Below, one piece after another: positions 25,597-37,200 of a stretch of DNA of 64,000 nucleotides. The stretch is from Phoebastria nigripes (lineage: Eukaryota; Chordata; Aves; Procellariiformes; Diomedeidae), in NCBI GenBank assembly GCA_035582835.1, contig JAYKAV010002792.1, positions 747,663 to 811,662 of the forward strand, read 5' to 3'. The translations under genes and the position numbers were made by a program. Positions within the stretch are counted from its first letter, which is position 1. Each line of letters opens with the position of its first letter. Below the pieces are notes generated by a model. That model was not told where the DNA came from. It saw only the letters and a list, made by a program, of their open reading frames with translations, and searched no databases.

Positions 25597-26080
25597 TATC
25601 CACAACACTGGGGCACTTGTCCAGAAAGTCCAAATTTCTTAAACATTGAAACTGTGCTGGAAATTTCAGTACATTATGATTTTCCACAGGACTCATCCAT
25701 TCTCAGTTTTGCTTCAGAAAAACTGCACCTATGGATCTCCTGTCCAAATAGGTGCTTTCTCAATTATGCGTATCACCTGATATTGCTGCACATCTTTGAG
25801 GCTGACTTGTGTTCAGACACCTTGAAGTGAAAGTTTTAGGGTGGTATGTCCTCACTGTAGGCTGGCTCTTGGTGATTTTGGCTACTCAATACAGCCTTCA
25901 GTGCCTGTATTTCATTATTTGTCTACTGTGGAATGACCTCCTTGCAGAANGCTGAGGTCTGAGACAGAGCAAGAAGTGAGAAGAGCGAGAATGTTTGTCA
26001 GCTGAGTTAAGTAATGTTTAAAATAGAAAAACATTTAAAAAAAAAAAAAAGAAAAATAGAATTTCACAAGCAATATTCAT
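25597..26080. other. 484-bp spacer between two tail-to-tail CR1 copies
   Basis: Unique sequence ending in an A-rich run (26037-26056). No gene is seen. It would form the loop if the flanking inverted CR1 ends paired in RNA. Confidence 0.7.
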
Positions 26081-27370
26081 ATAGAATCATAGAATGGTTT
26101 GGGTTAGAAGGGACCTTCAAAGACCATCTAGTCCAACTCTCCTGCCATGGGCAGGGACATCTTTCACTAGAGCAGGTTGCTCAAAGCCCCATCCAACCTG
26201 ACCTTGAATGCTTCCAATGCACAACTTCTCTGGACAACCTGTTCTAGTGTTTCACCACCCTCAGCATAAAAAATTTCTTCCTTATGTTCAATCTAAATCT
26301 ACTCTCTTTCAGTTTAAAACCATTGCCCCTTGTCGTGTCACTATAGGCCCTGGTAAAAAGTCTCTCTCTGTCTTTCTAATAAGCCCCCTTTATGTGGTGA
26401 AAGACCGCAGTCAGGTCTCCCCAGAACCTTCTCTTCTCCAGGCTGAACAACCTCAACTCTCTCAGCCTTTCTTCATAGAAGAGGCATTGCAGCCCTCTGA
26501 CTATTTTCATGGCCCTCCTCTTGACCAACTCTGTCAGGCCCATGTCCTTCTTGTACTGGGGGCCCCAGAGGTGGACACAGTACTCCAGGTGGGGTCTCAC
26601 CAGAGCAGAGTAGAGGGGGAGAATCACCTCCCTCGACCTGCTGGCCACGCTTCTTTTGACGCAGCCCAGGATACGATTGGCTTTCTGGGCTGCAAGCACA
26701 CGTTGCCGGCTCATGTCCAGTTTTTCGTCCACTGGATGTCCAAGTCCTTCTCCCGCAGGCTGCTCTCAATCCCTCCATCCCCCAGCCTGTATTGATACTG
26801 AGGATTGCCCCAACCCAGGTGCAGGACCTTGCATTTGGCCTTGTTGAACTTCATGAGGTTCACACGGGCCCACTCCTCAAGCCTGTCAAGGTCCCTCTGG
26901 ATGGCATCCGTTCCCTCAACCATTATCAACAGCCCCATTCAGCTTGGTGTCTCCTGCAAACTTGCTGAGGGTACATTCAATCCCACTGTCTATGTCACTG
27001 ATTAAGATATTAAATAATACTGGTCCCAGTACGGACCCTTGAGGGACACTGCTCGTCACAGGTTTCCACTTAGACATTGAGCTGTTGACTGCAAGTCTTT
27101 GGACATGGCTGTCTAGCCAATTCCTTATCCATCTAACAATCTGTCCATCAAACCCATATCTCTCCAATTTAGTGGCAAGAATGTTGTGGGGGACCATATC
27201 AAAGGCCTTACAGAAGTCCAGGTAGATGACATCTGCAGCTCTTCCCTTGTCCACTGTTGCAGTCACTCCATTGTAGAAGGCCACTGGATTAGTCAGGCAT
27301 GATTTGCCCCTGGTGAAGCTGTGTTGGCTGTTTCTAATCACCTCCCTGTCTTCCATATGTTTAAACACNT
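26081..27370 (-). mobile_element. CR1 LINE, 1.29 kb, 5'-truncated, with reverse transcriptase part
   Basis: Antisense CR1: the plus strand opens with the tail complement ATAGAATCATAGAATGGTTT and the CATCTAGTCCAACTCTCCTG 3' UTR, then runs through ORF2 to about 27370. The minus strand encodes the second half of the reverse transcriptase and the C-terminal part. It is 5'-truncated inside the RT domain and contains at least two frameshifts and one nonsense change. Unlike the copy at 25.2 kb it is clearly degenerate. Plus-strand frames at 26208-26847 are antisense by-products. Confidence 0.95.
26376..27368 (-). pseudogene. CR1 ORF2 reverse transcriptase pseudogene
   Basis: Read on minus from 27368: a palm-domain stretch with motif A as Y-L-D-F-C-K-A-F-D, motif B as V-P-Q-G-S-V-L-G-P, and motif C as [10 protein letters not shown]1 enzymes carry two adjacent aspartates at motif C; here the first is glycine, so catalysis would be lost. 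The frame shifts near 26935, resumes as [12 protein letters not shown] and L-H-L-G-W-G-N-P, shifts again near 26730, and continues with [15 protein letters not shown] and [12 protein letters not shown] at 26376-26378 interrupts it just after K-G-A-Y, where related copies have lysine. The rest, down to about 26200, is degenerate. Confidence 0.9.
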
Positions 27371-27371
27371 A

Positions 27372-27417
27372 AGTGCAATAACTTGGAAAGCAAAAAGAAA
27401 GCTGAAAGTGAATAAAG
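27372..27417 (+). repeat. 46-bp dispersed repeat of unknown family, copy A
   Basis: Begins AGTGCAATAACTTGGAAAGC and ends GAATAAAG. It matches 32284-32329 at 42 of 46 positions in the same orientation. It sits directly at the 5' (truncation) end of the minus-strand CR1 but is not CR1 sequence. I do not recognise the family. Similarity fades quickly downstream, apart from a shared AGCAGA. Confidence 0.7.
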
Positions 27418-30400
27418 ATCAGCAGAGAAATATCACTCTATAGACAAATCTCAGAAAGATTTTTTATTTAAAAGAAATCACCCTCCTACAATCTGTTATT
27501 TTTAAATGGAAGAGAGAAAGATAATGCTAATGTAACAACTGTCAGAACTATAGTGTTAGTATTTATTTTGTAGCCTCCCTTTACACCTCTTTTGGTGTCT
27601 CAGTATTGCATAGTCTCTGGGGAACTTTTGTTTAAACTCTTTCTGTGTACTTAGCATAATAGTACATCTATTCGCTATAGATGTCAACAAATTTAGTTTT
27701 TCTAACCCTTGTAGAACTATGGGAAGACTTTACTCATATTCAAAGAATCAGTGGAATCAGAGAAGGAAAGAAGGAAGAAAGAGAGAGAAGAATGAAAAAG
27801 ATAATCCTTGCTGAAGATCTTTTGTTTTACCACTCAGTCAGAACCAATCTGATTTCTCTGAAAACTTTATTCCCAGCCATTCTAAAGACATCTTTGTGTG
27901 TTTCTTGTGGCTGATAAAGAAACAAACCCCTTTTATAGAATTTTAATTTCTTCATGATCTAAATTTTAATGAGACTAGGCCATATCAGTGCAAAACATGT
28001 AGAGATGGCTGCACTTCTGACACCAGATCATCTTNGCTCAACCAAATAAAAATGTCCCAATACAGTACCAAGAACAAAATGAGGCATTGAGAAAATGTCT
28101 GAACTATCTTGCTCTAACTTAATACAAAGGCCAAAATGTCACTAACATTTAAGAGCTTGTACTGCCTAATAGCTTGAGTAGTTGTCATATTAGTGCAAAA
28201 ATGAATTGTAGTCTAGCATCCCTCTGCAGTCATGTAGATAAGCAAGTNGAACCATGTAAGAACCATGGCTAAGGAATCCGTGCCATGCAATGGGCTGTAG
28301 AGTAGATTGTGTTAATTAATGTGTAATCTGCCATGTCAGAGCATGAAAGAAACAAAGCAAAAACACTTCAGAAAAAACTTTCATACATTTTGTTATAAAG
28401 GATTTATGCTTTTAATCATAATTTGTCTGCCATTTTATAGGTAATACTTTTTTGCTTTAGTCTCCCCTTTATTTGCAATGGCTCCTAAGAAAAAGAAAAA
28501 TAAATCATTACTAAACACTTTAACATTCTGTGTTTGCTTGTTAGTTTTTAGTCTGAAATTTCTGGACTTGAAGCTGTTTTCTGGCTTCAAGCAAAATACT
28601 GTAACAGAGCAGAACTCTTTATCGTATCATAGGCAGTGTCCACGAGGCCCCAGGGTTTCATTTTGTAAACTGAGTCTGGNTTACTGTAGTAATTCTCAGA
28701 AAGCAAATTAGAGTTTATTCTTAACACAAGGAAAAGAAAATAAAATAAGCCTTTACTGTTATGAAAATAAGGCATATTAGGTAAGTATTTTAATGTAATG
28801 CAGCACTGTAGTCAAATTTGATGATACCAATCTTTCAAAAATGGAAAGAAATAGTACGTTTGTTATTTTCACTTCTGAAAGTTTGCTGTAGACAAATATT
28901 TCATCTCAATGTCAAATCATGAGTTGCACTGATGCCTAAGGTGTTATACTTAAAAAAAAAAATCTGAAAAAATAATAACTGTACTAGAAAGAATTGTATA
29001 AGAGAAACTNAGGTACTGAATTTTACTTTTTACATTGAAAGCCCTTATATTCTGAAAAGTGAGTTGATATAATTGAAAAGATAAATTTATGACTTAGATG
29101 ACCCCAAGAAAAGGACAAATGCGCCTGTTGATTATAGTGCAATGACTGAAGTTGTGTTTTAAGAATCAGAACAAACTCAGGAAGGCAAANGAGGTTCAAA
29201 AAGAGAATAGGACATACCTGTTGATGACACCAGTATCAGTATTGTGTTCTTCTGGACTGGTGAAAATGAGATAATATCCATTAGAACTAATATCCACCTT
29301 TGTGCACTAAGAAATAAAAACCTAGACTGAAACAATATTGCTATTATTAGATTTTATCATTAGGTTTTGNCAATGCAGTGATACCTCATCAATGTTTTTA
29401 GTTATAGTAAACTATAATGTTGTAGTTCAGACATAGTTTTAAAGCTTTAATCCACTGTACATTCTACTGATGCGGTTGTAAATCCCTTTTTAGGCTTATC
29501 AGTTGTCTCATCTTCACAGTCCCCATTTATAATGCATCTCCATTATAAAAGTATTGATAGCAACAGGATTATCGTCTATTTTGACCAAATATTAAATACA
29601 GACACAGGGAGTAAACCTTCTTAGACATCAGTTTTGAAGTTCATAGGCAAAGTATGGAAAGGTAATGCCAGAAAGTTGTGCTAAGTTGTGCTAAGTACCT
29701 GAGCTGGATCCTGCTACAGTTTCTCTCAGACAGTCCCATGGACCCTCCTGTCTGGAGCAGCCCATACTGAGTTAAGCTGGCTGCCTTACGGCACGAGAAT
29801 CTGAGGAACTTTATACAGCTCTAACAGTCAGATAGTCTCTCTTTCCTACATCTGTTGTTTCTGTTTGAAACCATCTGTCTCTCACATTAGCAATCTTTTT
29901 TACTCCTGCTGAACAAGGTTGCATTTTTTTCCCCCAGTGTAAATGTCCAGGTAGCATAGAAACTTCTCCTTTTGTTTTATCCAATACTTGCTCATACACT
30001 ATTAATAAAGTGGATGTAAACTTTGTTTTGCCTTTCGCTGGTATGACTATGGAGTGNCCAAGCTATTCAGACAGGTCCATGGATATTCTGATCCCCATGA
30101 TGAAGGTGGCCCATCTCTTCATTGATCCCTTCAAACTCAAACAGGTATGTCAAAACCACTACAGAAGCCTTTTGTTCCTGTTGGTTTTTCACAAACTCCA
30201 AGTAGCCATCATATCTACAGCCCCTTCCACAATAGGCTTCAGGCATGTCTGTTCCTGTGAAAATTCATCAAAGGTCAAGAGTTTGTTCATCTCTGGTAAG
30301 CATCCCTTAGCAAAGAGCTGTCTCACTGCAGCTTTGCTGGCTTCTACTCCTTCACTGCAGTGGCAGAAATCAGGGTTTCCAGGTGACAGTGACAACAGTA

Positions 30401-32283
30401 GGCATTATGAAAACACTAAATGGTCAGTTGTGACTGATTTGATCAGTAATTATGCAGGTAAAATGAGATGCATTCNTTATTAGTAGAAGGATAGAATATT
30501 TTGCATCAGAAGTTTTAGGGGTAATTAAAGCAATAGCTTTTCAATGCATCCTATATTGTCAAGATGTTTCCAAACATGTATTAATTAACACAGCTGACGG
30601 TGAGAATGTAATACTATTATAGTCAGTTCAATGGGTTTTTTTCTGTCATTTCAAGCAGCTTGTCTCTCACTCAGCTTTCTTGATCCTTCCATCGCCTTTT
30701 CAGTGTAATCCAGCCTGTACTCCTTACAAGATGTTACTTGAGAAGCACTGAAATTTTTCTTGTGGTTCTCTTTCTACAGGTAGTACTTGTAGGCNGGGTC
30801 TTAGTCAGGCCTTCTGCTATAAATTGCGTGGGAAACTTTTCATTTCCAACATTGCTGATGTAATAAAAAAGTCTTAACATNAGAGTAGTCCTCTTTATTT
30901 TCATAAACACAAGCTTCTTTTAAGGAAGACATAACAAAGAAGACAGATTTTTAAGGTATTTGGGAATCTAAAATATAGCTAACCCCCTAAATCCCATGGA
31001 TACTGTAATAAGTTTGGTAACTAAGTATTTTCAAAATGCTCAGTGGCATTTATACAACTTAGCATTTAATCATGCTTGGCACGTGTCATTCCTATATATG
31101 AATAATATGTTCCTATATATGAATAAGTAATGTTTGTTGCTGATTCCCTCCAGAAATGAAATGTGCAAAAATGTATACAATGTATTTTGGAGATAATAAT
31201 TTTTCCATTTTAAGGTGAACCTGAAGCTTCACTGATCACCCAGAGGAAAAATTCATGAATTACTTAGTCACTTAGTCTCACTGTGTGACAATCCTAACTT
31301 GGATTGATGTAGATCTTTCAGTTTTTCTCTGGGAAACAGTTGTTTCATCGTTTTTAAGAGAATAGGGTAAATAAATGACCTGATGTGATATAAAGATGAG
31401 AGGCACCTGGCTGAGAAAAAGATTTTCAAAAAATTCAGGATTGTATAAACTGACTCATTTGGCTTGTTTGACGGAAGTAACATGAAACTGCAGCAGCATG
31501 AGCAGAAACACCGGGAACTTCAAAGACAAGAGAAGTTAACAGCAAAACATCCTTTCATCAAATCAGACAGAAGGTGTGATATGTAGATGATTGGATAAAG
31601 GAGTAACAAAACTGAATGCCTGGGACTGAGACGATAAGTATAATGATAACTATATTCAGGAGTGTGGGTCATAACACTGAAAAGTAGACTAATGTAGAAA
31701 CTTAGGGTAGAAAGGATGGAAAGATCACTGGCTTTGACTGTAAATAAATGGATTAACCAAAGGGGAAAAAAAACCAATAATAACACAACAATAAAAGGTA
31801 AGTGTGCACTAATCTGAAGTGAAAACTAGGCTCTTCAGAATTTTGTTTTTCAGGACTATGAGAAAAATCTATTAAAACACAGAATGCAGTTCAGTAAAAT
31901 ATGGCATTACACTAAAAACAAGGCCGATCATGACATGAGGAAGTATTTTAACTGATTCCTTGCTGTGACTATGAAGAAAAGCAATTGTTATTAATTCATG
32001 GAAGCTGCTGTAAATAAAGGCATATATCGTCTGCAATAATCTTGCTCATCCAAGGTGTTACCACTTGCTGCATCTCACCTCTCCCTAACCCATTTTCAAT
32101 AAGGATACATTCTTATGTTCCAGTTACTAGACCTATGTTCTACCTTTCTTCATTGTGTTTCTTACAGTCTTAGTATGAACTTAGCTTGAAAAAATACACT
32201 TTCTGATTACTCTTACACCAGATTTTTACCTCCTTGTTTAAATAGAATAGTGCTTTAGCAAGTGAAAAACACTAAATTAAATC
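27418..32283. other. Unique AT-rich non-coding DNA
   Basis: No named element or gene. A GA-rich patch lies at 27758-27800 and two short direct repeats at 29673-29696 (10-bp unit) and 31089-31126 (21-bp unit). Overlapping frames on both strands at 29811-30483 have somewhat protein-like composition but no recognisable domain. Confidence 0.55.
31089..31126. repeat. 21-bp direct duplication
   Basis: TTCCTATATATGAATAA occurs at 31089 and again at 31110 without mismatch, separated by TATG. Simple tandem slippage product. Confidence 0.85.
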
Positions 32284-32329
32284 AGTGCAATAATTTGTAA
32301 AGCAAAAGGAAAGCTGAAAGCGAATAAAG
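32284..32329 (+). repeat. 46-bp dispersed repeat of unknown family, copy B
   Basis: Begins AGTGCAATAATTTGTAAAGC and ends GAATAAAG. It is the partner of the copy at 27372, with four substitutions in 46 positions and no gaps. The flanks of this copy are unrelated to those of the other. Confidence 0.7.
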
Positions 32330-32435
32330 TAAGCAGACTCTTTTAACCCTTAGAATTTAATGTGCACACAATTTATTACCAGTTTCATTCTGCCCATCTT
32401 CAAGCACTTTGACTTGAAGTACTTNGAATACTTTG

Positions 32436-32461
32436 AAGTATTGACTTCAAAGTCAATACTT
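32436..32461. repeat. 12-bp perfect inverted repeat with 2-base centre
   Basis: AAGTATTGACTT, then CA, then AAGTCAATACTT: a near-palindrome. Just upstream (32411-32436) the related words GACTTGAAGTACTT and GAATACTTTGAAGTA repeat the same theme, so the region evolved by local duplication/inversion slippage. Confidence 0.85.
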
Positions 32462-34224
32462 TCAGGTATGGATATATGGAAAGTTATGTTTTATCAATAA
32501 TTAATACCAGTTGAACAATCCGATCATTACTTTTAGACACAAGCAATTTAGACTTTCTTAGTGTAAAGCTGGAGACGTTTCCATCTGTCTTCAAGTGTAG
32601 GACAGCTACTTTGACATTCCTTTTACATTTGACGTTGTTTTCAATTCACATATCTTGCAGGGCATCCCAGAAAATCAGTCAGATGACTGACATATCCACA
32701 TCTAAAGCAATAGCATGGCTTTTATATTTTAGCCCAAAATGGGCTTTTATTTCCCTTCACATTATTTCAGTTCACTGCACTGATGTTAACACTCTCTGAA
32801 CTCTAACTAGAGGAGGTAATTTTGCAATTTCTTTCATTGTTTCTGATAAACTCAGAAGTCTTACAAAGGGTTAAATTGTCCTCATCTGGCATTAATTTTA
32901 GACTTATTTTTTCTTTTCAATTGTTAGATCACAGATCAGTTTGTCAGCTAGACCACAACAACTGTTTGAGTTGTAAAAACAAAGTCATGTAAAAAAGGTG
33001 CAAATCACTCAGTCCTTGGGTTTTTTGCTCTCCTGCAAAAATAACATCTCCCACAACATTTATTAAGGACCAAAGTGCTTACTGCCTGTGAGAATTGCTT
33101 TATCTTAGTCTGTAGAATGAAAGGAGCATCTGTTATGGCAGGTAAGCTGTAAAATATCCCATGTCATCAAGTCCTAAGTAAGGAAGCAAAAAGCTTTCTT
33201 TTTTATATTAAAAAAAAAAAAGTTGTTGGTGGTTTACAAGGAATGCGTGAAGTGCAAGTGTTTCTGCTTCTGGTGGCTCTCACACTGGCAGTCATGCAGG
33301 TGGACATGAGAGTGTGTCATGTCAGTATAGATAATGTCTTGGTGTAATGACACCCTGCCAGAAAGGTTGGAGATTCATTGCAGATTCACTTATTTAGTGA
33401 ATCACCTGTAAGAATAATCTATCATTATTCCTATTCTTACTTTATATCACCCTTTAGTATCTCCATGTACACCAAGTATCTATTTACTACTGCTGTGTTC
33501 AGTTAGCATGAGAAATATGCAGTCTTTTCTACTTCTACCAAAACTTCCTGCTTCTTTGATTCATACAGAAGAAAACCCACAAAAAAATCCCAAAAGATAG
33601 CTGCTGCTGGCACATATTACATGTACACAATATCCAAATACCCCCCGCACTGCAGAGCTAGCTACAGTAATGAATAAATTTTAGGGGTGATATCACTCCT
33701 GGATTAGCTCAGTAGGGGTAAAATATAAAAGAAAATTTGCCCTAGGAAAGAATTCACATAAATAAAAAGCATTTGCTTACACTAGGTTGTTTCTTCTCTA
33801 TTGAAATAACAATAGTTCTTTTCNCTATTTTCCCCTTACAAGTACATATATGTTTCTACAGAAGTGTAACTATCCTGGCACTAAATCCTCAGGAGATGGT
33901 ACTTGCTGAGAATCTTTAAGAACGTCTCTTGCAAACCAGTGCCACTTTTCAGCTAATAAATAATTAGCTAGCTATCTAACTATCTAAGTTACTTTGAGAG
34001 GTTCTTCAGGCAATTGGTATGTTCCACTCTGACCTTTTATCAAGAAAACGGAATGTGACAGTTTGTCTCTGATAGTCTATGTCACTGGAAGAGACTAAAG
34101 GGACTTTAAAAAGACATGTTTTGTTTGTTAATAATATTCTTTATTCAAGATGTGCAGCCAAATAGCTGCATCATCAGCATTCTATGATTTTAAACAAGAA
34201 ATTTATTTTTTCTTTCAAATAAGA

Positions 34225-34285
34225 TTATTTTATTTTATCTTATTTTATTATTTATTTAATTTAATTTATTTTATTTTATTTTATT
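34225..34285. repeat. (TTTTA)n / (TTTA)n simple repeat
   Basis: About 60 bases made of T3-5A units with few interruptions. Confidence 0.9.
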
Positions 34286-37200
34286 CTCCAAACAGTTGTT
34301 TTTCTGGGTCGCAGGGACCTGACCTATGAAGAAGATGGAGCATCCGTGCCAGGCATGATCCTCCGTCTCAGATAGATAGAGAGAAAAAGGAAAGGTGCAC
34401 AGCATCAGGGTCTGTGAATAATAGCACATTCACGAATCCTGAAAATGGGAACAGATTATCAGCTGTGTTACACACATGGAGCATGGACTGGTATAATTAA
34501 GAAAAGTAACTATACTGAGCTATAAGACCAGACAGCAAGAGAAAAGGCTGAGAATTAAAGGTCATAGGCAGTCTTTTATGATCTGGTAAATCCTTGGAAA
34601 ACAGGTGAATAAGGCTAGGGAACAGTAGACAACTAGCCCAGGGTTCCTTCACAGTTCTGAATTTGGGAATTTTATAAAAGAGATTAGCTCTGGGGTTCTT
34701 GGAGAATCCTATCTATTAAAATGATGCAGTGATACCTAAAAGCACAAGGAGAACAGAGAAGTGGGGAGGTGAGACCCTGGGACCCTTGGAGGTGCAGAAA
34801 TCTGAAGACTCTTGGAGTTTGAGAAAGCAGAGCTTGAGAAGGAAGCCTAAACCTATAAGACAGGTAACTTGTGTAAATCTGGATGGTTAAGGTATTTCAG
34901 CTATTGAACTCTTCTGAATGTGAAGCACAACAGAAGTGATGCGAAGGTGAGGTGGTGGTTTGGCCTAAAGCTAGACTGGGTATGACATGAGCAAGAAATT
35001 GTCAGTGAATTTCACCTCAGTGTAGGAGGCTGATGCAGAAACCTGTTCAACATCAATTGTCATGAGATTGCAAAAGGAGTGCTTTCTGAATATGAATATG
35101 AGTTTGGAGGTAGGTAGTTTAACAGCAGTAGAAATAAGTGTTGGGGTTTGGCACTCCAATAAAATTTCTCTGTATTTAAAGTCTAAGCAGGCAAATGACG
35201 GTGAATCAATGCAAATAAAGTAACCAGTTTCTTGAATGATGTGATTAAATCAGCACTAGTTCAAGCCTGTTACATTTGTACAGTGCCTGGTAGGATAGAT
35301 ACTTGGCTTCTGAGAACATCCTGCAATTAAGAAAAATTAATATGCTAAATGTGTCATGGGTATGAATCGCCTTTTCCATATGTGAAAACCATCTGCTATT
35401 TCTGTTAGTCAGCTGAAGCGTTTGAATTTAATTCTATGGGTACGATAAACTATGCAAAGATTAAAGGAAGCTGATATAGTAATTGTAATTTGGCTACACA
35501 TCTCTTAAATGTGTTGGTTTTAGATAAAATACAAATAAAATACATGTGATTCTTGTAAAAAAATAAATACTGTGATAAGAAATGCAAAAAACTGAAGCTT
35601 GTGGTCCTCACTGTTCAGTTTTGGATCAGTAAGTAATACAGAATGCAAGAAATTTCTCCCTTGAATTGCCACTCACCTGACCTGAGATTGGGTATGGCAC
35701 TGTTCCAAGGATCTGTCTTGCTGTCCCTGTCAGCGAGGGTGTCTGGTTTTGCTCTGACATTACCTGGCTTTCTTATTTTTAATTTTTTTTAACGTCACCG
35801 AGTGTTGAAGGAACTTGTGCTAGTGAGCTAACAGTGCCAACTCAAGAGTATTTCTTATGGTAATATTTGGTAACTGTGGAGAAACAAGAAAGTTAGAAGG
35901 ATGGCCGAAGCTGCTGAAATATTCTATGAAGGAAGGATAATGAAACTACCTATGTCATGGTGAGCATGTTCAGAATTAACTGAGGCTTTTCATCCCTATA
36001 GATGAAATTGCTGCAATATGGAACTGACTTAAACTCACAAGTGAAATCCAGAAAGTCTTTTGAAGATTAAATATCTCTGTCTTAGGTTCCCGATGGTTAG
36101 GAATAAATGTTATAAAGATTATCTGAAATTAACAGAAGAATGAATATTTCATAATTTTCATACATGCAAACTGCTCTGAATTCTAGGTAGAAATCACGGT
36201 TACTCAGCAGAGACCAAGAGAAAACAGGTCAGAATTGCAGACTCTTAGAGTGTGTTTACATTGCATTTCTCATTTTGAACAAGAGTTGTCTTTTTGAACC
36301 AAAACTCTCAATTGTCCCCCTGTTTTTGTTTACACTGTAGATCTGTTTGGATTGCACAAACTCTTTTCTTTCTGGATGAAACCAGACTAGAAGACATGGT
36401 GCAGAACCACACTCACAGAGGTCACTAGTAGGCATTCAGCTGACTGGACCATTCTACATCCTGTCTCACGTTAAGCCTCCTGCAACGCTTACAGTGTGGC
36501 TATACTTACAGTAGAGGAAATATCCACTATTTTACTCTACAAAAGTGTTCCCAGTGCATCTCATCGTTTGCTAATGGAGACAAAGCCCGAACTTCCATGA
36601 AGACAAGGCCAGCAATTCTTATTAGCAACTTCAAGGAACAGCTAGAGGGAAAAATATGTGGGTCTAGAGCTTATCTGTCCTGTGGGTATTGAATGGGAAG
36701 GTGGCACTATCGTTTAGGTGTTCAGACAGCCAGAATGCACCTGGGATTATACAATCACTCACCTAGGTACATAAATAGTCCTAAGAAGAGGAACACCTAA
36801 AAAGTCCCAATAGGGGGATTTTATATACCATAAAGCAAGTTTCTTGTTAAATACATCACTGAACTGGGGCCTACAAGTGTTTCATGATTTTTTTTTAATT
36901 CATTTTTACTTTCATACTCCTCCCTCACCAAACATCTAAAGAACTTAGGGTATCTTCTGATCCTCCCCTTGAAGGCCATGTGGCTCCACACCATCCTTTC
37001 TGTTGGGAGTAGTTACATGCCACCACCTTGCTCACAGTGTATGAGATAGTCTAGGTTTCTAACACATAGGAGAAATGGGCAGCTTAGAAGTCCACATACT
37101 GACATGTAGAAATCTGGTAATGTCAAGATTTTGTATATATTAGTAATGGGAAAATTGAAGCACTGAATTATCCTGTTATATTTTTAATATGTTTACAATC

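Noticed and set aside
26208..26795. 195-codon plus-strand open frame
   Set aside because: It is the antisense of the CR1 ORF2 at 26081-27370.
30010..30483. 157-codon plus-strand open frame with a GTATGT donor-like site at about 30146
   Set aside because: Contains two unresolved bases and no domain; the donor-like word alone is not evidence of an exon.
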